Assembly (NCBI RefSeq): GCF_004327285.1 | Contig: NZ_QJUI01000032.1 | Span: forward strand, 1 to 35,267 | Source: Phytopseudomonas daroniae | GTDB lineage: Bacteria; Pseudomonadota; Gammaproteobacteria; Pseudomonadales; Pseudomonadaceae | Direction of reading: 5' to 3' | Length of the DNA stretch: 35,267 nucleotides | Shown: positions 24,711-32,223 of the stretch, in pieces | How the letters are laid out: every line of letters starts with the position of its first letter | How positions within the stretch are numbered: position 1 is the first letter of the stretch | Translations under genes and position numbers: made by a program | Notes under the pieces: model-generated | Databases searched by the model: none | Seen by the model: the letters and a program-made list of their open reading frames with translations, nothing else | Told to the model about the DNA's origin: nothing

Positions 24711-25432
24711 GACTTGCCTCGGGTCTTGACGGTGGTGGGATGGGCGCTCTGGTAGTGGCGCTCGATGTTGCGCTTGGATGCGCCGATATGTCGGCGCATC
24801 AGCAATTCGGCCAGTTCGCCATCACGATCGGCGATGGCATCAAGAATGCGGTGATGTTCGGCAAAGGCCTGACGCGGACGATTGGGCGTTATCGCCGAGA
24901 ACTGAATGCGGTACATGCGCACCAGTTGATAGAGCTCGCCGCAGAGCATCTTCACCAGGGTACGGTTACCACTGCCCTGGATGATCCGATAGTGAAAATC
25001 GAAATCGCCTTCCTGCTGGTAGTAACCCACGCCAGCCTGGAAGGCTTCGTCACGCTCATGGGTGTCGAGCACCCGGCGCAGATCATCGATCTCGGCCTGG
25101 GTCATGCGCTCGGCCGCCAGCTTGCAGGCCATCCCTTCGAGGGATTCGCGAATCTCGTACAGTTCGATCAGTTCCTCACGATCGAGCGATACCACCCGTG
25201 CCCCGACATGAGGAATGCGCACCAGCAGGCGCTGCCCTTCCAGGCGATGGATCGCCTCACGCAGCGGGCCACGACTGATGCCATAGGTACGCGCCAACTC
25301 CGGCTCGGAAATCTTGCTGCCTGGGGCGATCTCGCCTTTCACGATAGCCGCCTGGATACGGCGAAATACGTGTTCGGAGCGGGTTTCCGCATCTTGCTCG
25401 GCAGCCAGGACAAGCACACTGGGCTCTTGCAT
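24707..25432 (-). CDS. GntR-family (FCD) regulator of the prp operon
   Basis: This 241-residue protein has a winged HTH at about 30-95 (KISEPELARTYGISRGPLRE, then AIHRLEGQRLLVRIPHVGAR) and a C-terminal FCD ligand domain (about 105-225) with metal-binding candidates D and H in DTHERDEAF and EHHRILDAIADRD. It is the first gene of the 2-methylcitrate operon and overlaps prpB by 4 bp, so it most likely regulates the operon and itself in response to a pathway intermediate such as 2-methylcitrate; the ligand is inference. Two identical-core palindromes in front of it (25433 and 25506) are probable operators. Pseudomonads use this GntR regulator in place of the sigma54 activator PrpR of enterics. 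Confidence 0.92.
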   Translation of the reverse strand: MQEPSVLVLAAEQDAETRSEHVFRRIQAAIVKGEIAPGSKISEPELARTYGISRGPLREAIHRLEGQRLLVRIPHVGARVVSLDREELIELYEIRESLEGMACKLAAERMTQAEIDDLRRVLDTHERDEAFQAGVGYYQQEGDFDFHYRIIQGSGNRTLVKMLCGELYQLVRMYRIQFSAITPNRPRQAFAEHHRILDAIADRDGELAELLMRRHIGASKRNIERHYQSAHPTTVKTRGKS

Positions 25433-25444
25433 ATTGTCGACACA
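25433..25444. promoter_or_regulatory. Probable GntR operator 2 (start-codon proximal)
   Basis: ATTGTCGACACA directly abuts the gntR start codon at 25432 and shares the ten bases ATTGTCGACA with the perfect site at 25506. The TTGTCGACA core fits FCD-type GntR operators of the T-N-G-T...A-C-N-A class. A repressor here would block translation-start-proximal transcription. Confidence 0.5.
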
Positions 25445-25505
25445 CCACTAGTAATTTGCCGCAAACCATAGGCAAAAAGCCAAATAAACACAAATTAAAA
25501 ACAAC

Positions 25506-25517
25506 ATTGTCGACAAT
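25506..25517. promoter_or_regulatory. Probable GntR operator 1
   Basis: ATTGTCGACAAT is a perfect 12-bp palindrome in the AT-rich region upstream of gntR. Its centre is 73 bp from the centre of the second site, close to seven helical turns. Confidence 0.6.
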
Positions 25518-25580
25518 ACAACCGTTCTCGCTGCAACTACGATAACCAGAAAAGCAGATACACAAAGGCAGACAACCGTC

Positions 25581-25610
25581 TGTCACCATGGAAAAACCCC
25601 ATGTTAGAAT
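25581..25610 (+). promoter_or_regulatory. Candidate sigma70 promoter of the retropepsin-like operon
   Basis: TAGAAT at 25605-25610 is a good -10 element, followed by the GCGCGCC discriminator often seen in Pseudomonas housekeeping promoters. TGTCAC at 25581-25586 is a weak -35 with an 18-bp spacer. The start codon is about 110 bp downstream. Confidence 0.4.
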
Positions 25611-25727
25611 GCGCGCCATTCAATGCCTGGAGGGGACGTCCCGGGGCGCCTGCTAGACTCCATGCCAGCGAATGGCGGCCCCGGCCCGAGATTCGCTCTA
25701 CCGATCGCGATCCACCCGACAGGATTT

Positions 25728-26258
25728 ATGAGACTCAAAACCTTCCCCCTGCTTTTCTGCCTATCGCTCCTGCCCGGTCTCGCGGCTGCGGCCGACAAGA
25801 CCATTTATGGCCTGAACGAATACGTGAGCCTCGACCTCGACGTGATCGTGGCCGCCAAACTCGATACCGGCGCCCAGACCGCTTCGCTCAGCGCTCGTGA
25901 CATCGAACGCTTCGAGCGTGATGGCGAACGCTGGGTGCGCTTCTACCTGGCCATCGACGATGCCCATGCCCATCCGATCGAGCGGCCGCTGGCGCGCATC
26001 AGCAAGATCAAGCGTCGCTCCGGCGATTTCGATCCGGAAGAAGAGAAAACCTACACCGCACGCCCGGTAGTCGAGCTGGATGTGTGCATGGGCGGCGCCA
26101 GGCGCCAGATCGAAGTGAACCTTACCGATCGCAGCGCCTTCCAATACCCACTTTTGATCGGCTCCGACGCGCTCAAACGCTTCGATGCACTGGTCGACCC
26201 CAGCTTAAAATACGCAGCAGGGAAACCTGCCTGTACCACCGCAAAATCCGGCGAGTAA
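25728..26258 (+). CDS. Secreted retropepsin-like aspartic protease (RimB/Zn_protease family)
   Basis: This 176-residue protein starts with a signal peptide, FPLLFCLSLLPGLAAAADK, placing the rest in the periplasm. The mature domain has the aspartic protease motif AAKLDTGAQTASLSARDIE (catalytic Asp about residue 45) and ends with the flap/hydrophobic-loop equivalent YPLLIGSDALKRFDALVDPS. This is the family labelled ATP-dependent zinc protease (PF05618), now seen as retropepsin-like. RimB, its cytoplasmic relative in Pseudomonas, trims glutamate tails from RpsF. The ATG at 25728 is chosen because it begins the signal peptide; the frame extends further upstream without sense. It is the first of three co-oriented genes with 5 bp to the next. 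The natural substrate is unknown. Confidence 0.88.
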   Translation: MRLKTFPLLFCLSLLPGLAAAADKTIYGLNEYVSLDLDVIVAAKLDTGAQTASLSARDIERFERDGERWVRFYLAIDDAHAHPIERPLARISKIKRRSGDFDPEEEKTYTARPVVELDVCMGGARRQIEVNLTDRSAFQYPLLIGSDALKRFDALVDPSLKYAAGKPACTTAKSGE

Positions 26259-26263
26259 TCCCC

Positions 26264-27790
26264 ATGCGCTCTCTTAACCTGCATCTGAAAATCCTGATCA
26301 CCATCCTGGTGAGCCTGGGGATCGCGATTACGGCCTATCAGATCTTTGTCCTTGGCATTCCGGTCAGCAGTGACGAAACCGACGACCTGTGGAACATCGA
26401 CACCCGTGTCGAATTCCAGGCCAACGGCCGCGACCCGATCAAGCTGCAGATGTTCGTACCGCCGCTGAACCAGGATTACGTCAGCCTCAATGAAAGTTTC
26501 ATCTCCAATAACTACGGTGTGAGCATCAACCGTGCCGACAGCAACCGCAAGGTGACCTGGTCGGCGCGCCGCGCCAATGGCAAGCAGACGCTCTACTACC
26601 GCCTGGTGCTGACCAAGCGCTACAGCGGCGAACAGGCCAAGGCCAAAGGCCCGATCTTCCGCGACAGCATCCCGGTAGAAGGCCCCGAGAAGATCGCCGC
26701 CGAAGCCCTGCTGGCGCCGATTCGCCAGCACTCGGCCGATGTCGAGACCTTCATCAGCGAAACCATCAAACGGGTCAACAACAGCAACGACGACAACGCC
26801 AAGCTGCTGCTCGGCGGCGACGCCTCGACGCCGAACAAGGCGCAGGCGATCGAACTGCTGCTATCGATCGCCCACGTGCCGATGGAACGTGTGCACACCA
26901 TCCGCCTGGCCGCCGACATCCAGCAGAGCCCGGAGTTGTGGCTGCGCAGCTTCAACGGCGACCGCTGGCTGTATTTCAACCCGGAAAGCGGTGAACAGGG
27001 TCTGCCGAACGACCGCCTGGTCTGGTGGACAGGTGACGAGCCGCTGATCACCCTCGATGGTGGTCGCCAGGCGACCACTACCTTCACCCTCAACAACAGC
27101 GAGATGAACGCCATCCGCCTCGCTCAGTTGACCGACGAGAACACCGACGCCGACTTCCTCGAGTACTCGCTGTACGGCCTGCCACTGCAGACCCAGCAAA
27201 CCTTCATGATCATGGTGATGATCCCCATCGGCGTGCTGGTCATCCTGATCCTGCGCAACCTCGGCGGCCTGCAGACCCTGGGTACCTTCACCCCGGTGCT
27301 GATCGCCCTGGCCTTTCGCGAGACTCAGTTGGGCTTCGGTATCTTCCTGTTCACGGTGATCACCGCACTCGGCCTGTCGCTACGCTCCTACCTGGAACAC
27401 CTGAAGCTACAGATGCTGCCGCGCCTGTCGGTGGTACTGACCTTCGTGGTCGTGCTGATCGCCACCATCAGCCTGTTCAGCCACAAGCTGGGCCTGGAAC
27501 GTGGCCTGTCCGTAGCGCTGTTCCCGATGGTGATCCTGACCATGACCATCGAACGCCTGTCGATCACCTGGGAAGAACGTGGCGGTAGCCATGCCTTCAA
27601 GGTGGCCATCGGCACCCTGGTCGCCGCGACGCTGGCGCACCTGCTGATGAGCGTGCCGGAACTGGTCTACTTCGTCTTCACCTTCCCGGCGATTCTGCTG
27701 ATTCTGGTGGGCTTCATGCTGGCGATGGGTCGCTACCGCGGCTACCGCCTGACCGAACTGTTCCGCTTCAAAGCCTTCCTGAAGGATTGA
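26264..27790 (+). CDS. Seven-helix membrane protein with inactive transglutaminase domain
   Basis: This 508-residue protein belongs to the UUP1/7TM-transglutaminase family (PF14400 plus PF14402). One N-terminal helix (about 9-29) is followed by a large periplasmic domain (30-305) and then about seven helices (310-500). The segment NKAQAIELLLSIAHVP corresponds to the transglutaminase helix that normally carries the catalytic Cys, and WLRSFNGDRWLYFNPESG to the His/Asp strands. Neither Cys nor His is present there, and the entire protein has no cysteine, so the domain must be non-catalytic and probably binds a peptide. It lies 5 bp after the protease gene and 4 bp before the ligase gene. A role as peptide transporter or sensor is inference. 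Confidence 0.88.
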   Translation: MRSLNLHLKILITILVSLGIAITAYQIFVLGIPVSSDETDDLWNIDTRVEFQANGRDPIKLQMFVPPLNQDYVSLNESFISNNYGVSINRADSNRKVTWSARRANGKQTLYYRLVLTKRYSGEQAKAKGPIFRDSIPVEGPEKIAAEALLAPIRQHSADVETFISETIKRVNNSNDDNAKLLLGGDASTPNKAQAIELLLSIAHVPMERVHTIRLAADIQQSPELWLRSFNGDRWLYFNPESGEQGLPNDRLVWWTGDEPLITLDGGRQATTTFTLNNSEMNAIRLAQLTDENTDADFLEYSLYGLPLQTQQTFMIMVMIPIGVLVILILRNLGGLQTLGTFTPVLIALAFRETQLGFGIFLFTVITALGLSLRSYLEHLKLQMLPRLSVVLTFVVVLIATISLFSHKLGLERGLSVALFPMVILTMTIERLSITWEERGGSHAFKVAIGTLVAATLAHLLMSVPELVYFVFTFPAILLILVGFMLAMGRYRGYRLTELFRFKAFLKD

Positions 27791-27794
27791 GCCA

Positions 27795-28781
27795 ATGCTA
27801 GGTCTCTGGAAAACCTGGAAGGCCCTTGAAGCCAAAGGCATCATGGGTATCAACCGACGCAACGCGGACTACGTGCTGAAGTACAACAAACGGCACCTGT
27901 ACCCGATCGTCGACGACAAGATCATCACCAAGGAGCGCGCCATCGAAGCCGGCATCCACGTGCCGGAAATGTATGGGGTGATCTCCACGGAAAAGGAAAT
28001 CGACACCCTCGACAAGATCATCGGCGAGCGCAGCGATTTCGTCGTCAAGCCGGCCCAGGGCGCTGGCGGTGACGGCATCCTGGTGATCGCCGACCGTTTC
28101 GAGGATCGTTTCAAGACGGTATCGGGCAAGATCGTCAGCCACTCCGAAATCGAACAACAGATTTCCAGCATTCTCTCGGGTCTGTACTCCCTGGGCGGGC
28201 ACCGGGATCGTGCGCTGATCGAATACCGGGTAACGCCAGACACCATCTTCAAGAGCATCAGCTACGAAGGCGTGCCGGACATTCGCATCATCGTGCTGAT
28301 GGGTTATCCGGTGATGGCCATGCTGCGCTTGCCGACCCGACAGTCGGGCGGCAAGGCGAACCTGCACCAGGGCGCCATTGGCGTTGGTGTGGATCTGGCC
28401 ACTGGTGTGACCCTGCGCGGCACCTGGCTGAACAACAAGATCAGCAAACACCCCGATACCACCAATGCGGTGGACGGCGTGCAACTGCCGAACTGGGATG
28501 GTTTCATGAGGCTCGCCGCTGGCTGCTACGAGCTATGCGGCCTCGGCTATATTGGCGTGGACATGGTGCTGGATCAGGAGAAGGGGCCGCTGATTCTCGA
28601 GCTCAACGCCCGCCCCGGCCTGAACATTCAGATCGCCAACGATTGCGGCCTGACCCACCGTACCCATGCGGTGGAAGCACGTCTGGAAGAGCTGGCCGCC
28701 AAAGGCATCCAGGAGAACGCCGAAGAGCGTATGCGCTTCTCTCAGGAACTGTTCGGCCATATCCCGGCCACAGAGATCTGA
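27795..28781 (+). CDS. Alpha-L-glutamate ligase-related ATP-grasp protein
   Basis: This 328-residue cytoplasmic protein has an ATP-grasp fold related to RimK (TIGR02291 / PF14397 type). The nucleotide-binding Lys is in FVVKPAQGAGGDGILV (about residue 78), the central sheet has DIRIIVLMGYPVMAMLRLP (about 155), and the metal-binding Glu and Asn are in LILELNARPGLNIQI (about 266). Such enzymes join an amino acid to a carboxylate through an acyl-phosphate. The start follows AGGA located at the stop of the previous gene, implying coupling. Together with the protease and the membrane protein it suggests synthesis, export and trimming of an amino-acid or peptide modification. Substrates are unknown to me. 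Confidence 0.88.
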   Translation: MLGLWKTWKALEAKGIMGINRRNADYVLKYNKRHLYPIVDDKIITKERAIEAGIHVPEMYGVISTEKEIDTLDKIIGERSDFVVKPAQGAGGDGILVIADRFEDRFKTVSGKIVSHSEIEQQISSILSGLYSLGGHRDRALIEYRVTPDTIFKSISYEGVPDIRIIVLMGYPVMAMLRLPTRQSGGKANLHQGAIGVGVDLATGVTLRGTWLNNKISKHPDTTNAVDGVQLPNWDGFMRLAAGCYELCGLGYIGVDMVLDQEKGPLILELNARPGLNIQIANDCGLTHRTHAVEARLEELAAKGIQENAEERMRFSQELFGHIPATEI

Positions 28782-28790
28782 ACCCTGCCC

Positions 28791-28813
28791 TGCTGCCGAC
28801 ACAGTCGGCAGCA
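28791..28813 (+). terminator. Terminator-like hairpin after the ATP-grasp gene
   Basis: A perfect 10-bp stem TGCTGCCGAC/GTCGGCAGCA (28791-28800/28804-28813) with a 3-nt loop starts 10 bp after the stop codon. It is followed by a T-rich but interrupted tail (GTCTTCCTCT). Confidence 0.6.
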
Positions 28814-28867
28814 GTCTTCCTCTCAAAACATCAAGTAACCAATTGATTTACAGGAGGTTAAAAATTG

Positions 28868-28930
28868 TAGGATGGGGCGGGCCGCGTAGGTGCTAACCCA
28901 TCGCAATTGATGGGTTAGCACCCATCCTAT
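28868..28930. repeat. Large palindromic repeat (Pseudomonas intergenic repeat)
   Basis: A perfect 13-bp stem GTGCTAACCCATC/GATGGGTTAGCAC (28890-28902/28909-28921) with a 6-nt loop is enclosed by AGGATGGG (28869-28876) and CCCATCCT (28921-28928). It resembles the TAGGATGGGTT-type intergenic repeats that recur in pseudomonads and was probably spread by a transposase-like activity. It lies between the convergent ATP-grasp and thrH genes. Confidence 0.7.
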
Positions 28931-28983
28931 TCTGTCTGCATCGACCTGTTTGCTGCGCGACAGCGCTGCGGCGAAGACGCCTC

Positions 28984-29601
28984 CTAAAGACTCAACTGAC
29001 GATTCGATGCCTTCAGGAACTCGACCTTGAGGTCTGCGTAAGTGTGCACGGCCGGAAACTGCGGGAATTCGCGAATCACGTTTTCCGGCGCATGGAACAG
29101 GATGCCAGCATGGGCTTCGCTGAGCATGGTGGTGTCGTTGTACGAATCGCCGGCAGCGATCACGCGATAGTAGAGGCTCTTGAAGGCCAATACCGACTGA
29201 CGCTTGGGATCCTTCTGGCGCAGCTGATAATCCACCACACGGTCGGTATCGTCGGTGATCAACCGATGGCACAGCAGCGTCGGAAAGCCCAACTGGCGCA
29301 TCAGCGGCTGGGAGAACTCATAGAAGGTGTCTGACAGGATTACCACCTGAAAGCGTTCGCGCAGCCAGTCGACGAATTCGACGGCGCCGTCGAGCGGCTC
29401 CAGCGTGGCGATCACTTCCTGGATATCCGATAGCTTCAGGCCATGCTCGTCGAGGATTCGCAGACGCTGCTTCATCAGCACGTCGTAATCGGGAATGTCT
29501 CGGGTGGTCGCCTTGAGGGATTCGATTCCGGTCTTTTCCGCAAAGGCGATCCAGATCTCGGGAACCAGTACACCTTCCAGATCAAGGCAAGCAATTTCCA
29601 C
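28984..29601 (-). CDS. thrH: Phosphoserine phosphatase / homoserine phosphotransferase ThrH
   Basis: This 205-residue HAD-superfamily enzyme in P. aeruginosa removes phosphate from phosphoserine and can pass it to homoserine, bypassing ThrB. The nucleophile motif is variant: CLDLEGVLVPE (Asp 7) instead of the usual DxDxT. The second motif is VVILSDTFYEF and the last is AAGDSYNDTTML (about 150). The start is GTG at 29601 with GGAG 6 nt upstream. It is divergent from a PAPS-reductase-like gene (about 135 bp between starts) and convergent with the ATP-grasp gene. The full set of ThrH features is present. Confidence 0.95.
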   Translation of the reverse strand: MEIACLDLEGVLVPEIWIAFAEKTGIESLKATTRDIPDYDVLMKQRLRILDEHGLKLSDIQEVIATLEPLDGAVEFVDWLRERFQVVILSDTFYEFSQPLMRQLGFPTLLCHRLITDDTDRVVDYQLRQKDPKRQSVLAFKSLYYRVIAAGDSYNDTTMLSEAHAGILFHAPENVIREFPQFPAVHTYADLKVEFLKASNRQLSL

Positions 29602-29736
29602 GGCACACTCCTAGGTTGGGCTTTAAAGTTGGCGGCAACTCTACAGAAGCCGCGCCGCTTTGACGATACGGCAGCCCCTGCAGCCACGCAGATTTGCTAC
29701 CATCGCCCTCCTCACGCATATGCCCTGGAGCCTGCC

Positions 29737-30357
29737 ATGGATCTCGATCTGGACACCCTCAACGCCGAATTCGCCAACCAGCCGGAGAAGCTGATCGAAT
29801 GGGCGATCGGCCTGGGCAAACCGGCGATCTGCACGACCAACTTCCGCCCGTTCGAGGCGGTCATCCTGCACATGGTCAGCCAGGCCAAGGCCGACATCCC
29901 GATCGTGTGGATGGACAGCGGCTACAACACCGAAGCCACCTACAAGTTCGCCGATGAGGTCACGAGTCAGCTCGGTCTGAACCTGATCACCTACCTGCCC
30001 AAGCGCAGCCGTGCCCACCGTGAGGCCATCGACGGCCCGACGCCAGCACTGGACGATCCGCGCCATGCCGCCTTCACCGAAGAGGTTAAACTGGAGCCCT
30101 TCGCCCGCGCCCTGCGCGAAACCGCGCCGAGCGTCTGGTTCACCGCGCTGCGCGCCACCGACACCGCCGTGCGCGCGCAGATGCAGCCGGTGAGCATCAA
30201 CCCGGACGGCCTGATAAAGGTCGCGCCGTTGCTGCACTGGTCATCCAAGGATCTGTATCAATACCTCACCGCCCACGGCCTGCCGAACAACTTCGACTAC
30301 TTCGACCCAACCAAGGGTGAAGACAACCGTGAATGCGGTCTGCACCTGAGCCATTGA
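29737..30357 (+). CDS. PAPS reductase-like protein with degraded PP-loop
   Basis: This 206-residue protein aligns by eye with E. coli-type PAPS reductase: IPIVWMDSGYNTEATYKFAD for ILTDTGYLFPETYRFID, SVWFTALRATDTAVRAQ for the LR-x-Q segment, VAPLLHWSSKDLYQYLTAHG for the PIIDWDNRTIYQYL part, and a C-terminal NRECGLHLSH with the catalytic Cys. The PP-loop that should bind the phosphosulfate (SSSFG-type) reads CTTNFRPFEA. There are no CC or Cys pairs for a 4Fe-4S cluster, so it is not the APS-reductase type I recall for CysH of P. aeruginosa at this place beside cysB. GGAG precedes the ATG at 29737 by 6 nt. It may be a divergent sulfate-assimilation reductase or a related enzyme with a new substrate. 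Confidence 0.75.
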   Translation: MDLDLDTLNAEFANQPEKLIEWAIGLGKPAICTTNFRPFEAVILHMVSQAKADIPIVWMDSGYNTEATYKFADEVTSQLGLNLITYLPKRSRAHREAIDGPTPALDDPRHAAFTEEVKLEPFARALRETAPSVWFTALRATDTAVRAQMQPVSINPDGLIKVAPLLHWSSKDLYQYLTAHGLPNNFDYFDPTKGEDNRECGLHLSH

Positions 30358-30361
30358 ATCA

Positions 30362-30421
30362 AGCTGCAAGCTGCAAGTCAGAGGCCTCGTGCCCCCATGC
30401 TTCTACTTGCCGCTTGCCGCT
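30362..30421. repeat. Inverted heptamer repeat AGCTGCA / TGCCGCT
   Basis: AGCTGCAAGCTGCAAGT (30362-30378) faces ACTTGCCGCTTGCCGCT (30405-30421), complementary except for two equally placed mismatches. Such AAGCTGCAAGCTGCAAG/CTTGC repeats are common between Pseudomonas genes. It sits between convergent genes and may end transcription both ways. Confidence 0.65.
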
Positions 30422-30428
30422 AATGTTG

Positions 30429-31403
30429 TCAGTGCAGCGGCAGTTCCACGTCCTTGAACAGCTCTTCCAGCTCGACCTTGTTGTGACATTGCACGGCCTT
30501 GGCCAGCACCTCACGGGTCAGGTGCGGGGCGAACTTCTCGATGAAGTCGCACATGAAACCGCGCAGGAAAGTGCCACGGCGGAAGCCGATCTTGGTCACG
30601 CTAGATTCGAACAGCTCGCTGGCATCGAGCACCACCAGATCCGGATCCAGGGCCGGGTCGACGGCCATCTTGGCCACGATGCCCACACCGAGACCAAGAC
30701 GCACGTAAGTCTTGATCACGTCGGCATCCGCCGCGGTGAACACGACCTTGGGCGTGAGACCACGGTGATTGAAGGCTTCATCGAGCTTGGAGCGGCCGGT
30801 GAAACCGAAGGTGTAGGTGACGATTTCGTGCTCGGCCAGGGCTTCCAGCGTCAACTTCGGCAGCTTGGCCAGCGGATGGCCCTGGGGCACGATCACGCAA
30901 CGGTTCCAACGGTAGCAAGGCATCATCACCAGATCGTTGAACAGCTCCAGGCCTTCGGTGGCGATGGCAAAGTCCACGGTGCCGTCGGCGGCCATTTCGG
31001 AAATCTGCGTCGGCGTGCCCTGGTGCATGTGCAGGGCAACGTCCGGGTACTGCTTGATGAAGCTGCTGATCACTGGCGGCAGCGCATAACGTGCCTGGGT
31101 GTGAGTGGTAGCGATAGACAGGGTGCCCTTCTTCTCATTGGAGAATTCCTGGGCGATCTGCTTGATGCTTTCAACCTTGCGCAGGATTTCACCTGCCGTG
31201 GTTATGATGCGCTCACCCGCCGGCGTCACTCGCGTCAGGTGCTTACCGCTGCGGGCGAACACTTCCACACCCAACTCGTCTTCGAGCAAACGGATCTGCT
31301 TGCTGATACCTGGCTGCGAGGTATAAAGGCTCTGCGCCGTGGCTGAGACGTTGAGGTCATGGTGCGCGACTTCCCAGATGTAGCGCAGTTGCTGAAGCTT
31401 CAT
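30429..31403 (-). CDS. cysB: CysB, regulator of cysteine biosynthesis
   Basis: This 324-residue LysR-family regulator activates sulfate uptake and assimilation genes in response to N-acetylserine. The HTH is at the N-terminus (MKLQQLRYIWEVAHHDLNVS, then SQPGISKQIRLLEDELG). The ligand site TTHTQARYALP (about 100-110) is the CysB/Cbl signature that binds sulfate or N-acetylserine. The ATG at 31403 follows AGGG. It is convergent with the PAPS-reductase-like gene, which fits a sulfur-assimilation theme. Upstream DNA includes an AACCAT/ATGGTT inverted repeat in an AT-rich stretch (31452-31467), possibly part of its promoter. Confidence 0.96.
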   Translation of the reverse strand: MKLQQLRYIWEVAHHDLNVSATAQSLYTSQPGISKQIRLLEDELGVEVFARSGKHLTRVTPAGERIITTAGEILRKVESIKQIAQEFSNEKKGTLSIATTHTQARYALPPVISSFIKQYPDVALHMHQGTPTQISEMAADGTVDFAIATEGLELFNDLVMMPCYRWNRCVIVPQGHPLAKLPKLTLEALAEHEIVTYTFGFTGRSKLDEAFNHRGLTPKVVFTAADADVIKTYVRLGLGVGIVAKMAVDPALDPDLVVLDASELFESSVTKIGFRRGTFLRGFMCDFIEKFAPHLTREVLAKAVQCHNKVELEELFKDVELPLH

Positions 31404-31508
31404 AGAAATCCCTCAAAGCGGATAGGCAGCCTGATCGTCGAACCGGTATATAACCATATTAATGGTTCAGACGGTAAATATAGATTTTTTATCTGGGTTG
31501 TGTAGCGA

Positions 31509-32006
31509 TCATTCGTGACGGGAACGGTGTTGCAACATGGGTACCAGGTAGACTGGTACATCGGATAACTGCAGCAACCTCGACGCCGTCCTGCCCATCG
31601 GTACCTCCAACGCGGCACCATGGCTGTGACTGCCTACGACCAGCAAATCCACACCGAGTTTCTGCGCTTCTTCGAGAATGGCCAGTGGTGGATCGCCCCG
31701 CAGCACCCGCACCGAGCCGATCAGATCGAGGTCGTCGCGGTTTTCCCCCAACTCGTCGCGAAAGCCTTCGAGCACCCGCAGTTCGATGCTGTTCATCACG
31801 GTTTCCAGCCCCGTGCTGCGCAATTCCTTGAGGCGCGCCTCGTCGACATAGGTTTGCAAGACCGACTCGGCGAACAACCCCATCGGTTCCACCACATGCA
31901 CCACATACAAACGGGCATTGAAACTGCGCGCCAGCGCTAGCGCGTGCTGCAGGACGTAGGGTGCGTAAAGACCGAGATCGGTTGCATAAAGAATCGAACG
32001 AATCAT
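31509..32006 (-). CDS. Universal stress protein (UspA family)
   Basis: This 165-residue single-domain universal stress protein starts MIRSILYATDLGLYAPYVLQ. The late nucleotide-binding segment is VDLLVVGSHSHGAALEVPMG (about 125-144), corresponding to the G-x2-G-x9-G(S/T) ATP loop of the family, with the last glycine followed by RTAS. It is likely an ATP-binding stress factor. It starts after GGAGG. The gene ends 105 bp upstream of cysB, same strand. No ANR box is visible in front of it. Confidence 0.9.
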   Translation of the reverse strand: MIRSILYATDLGLYAPYVLQHALALARSFNARLYVVHVVEPMGLFAESVLQTYVDEARLKELRSTGLETVMNSIELRVLEGFRDELGENRDDLDLIGSVRVLRGDPPLAILEEAQKLGVDLLVVGSHSHGAALEVPMGRTASRLLQLSDVPVYLVPMLQHRSRHE

Positions 32007-32223
32007 ACGGCCTCCTCGACTGCCGACACGGCGGAGCCTCGCTTGAGCTTAGCAGCGTCATCCAAAAGTCAACGAAAACACTGGCAGTCAGGCGATGGCC
32101 ATATACAACCCAAAGCCAAAGTCCGCATAGGAGATCCGGCCTCGGGAAGGGGATTCGATCATGGCCATCGCACCAAATCACGCGACTCCACCACTCGCTG
32201 CGAAGCCGCGGCTCCCGCAAGGC

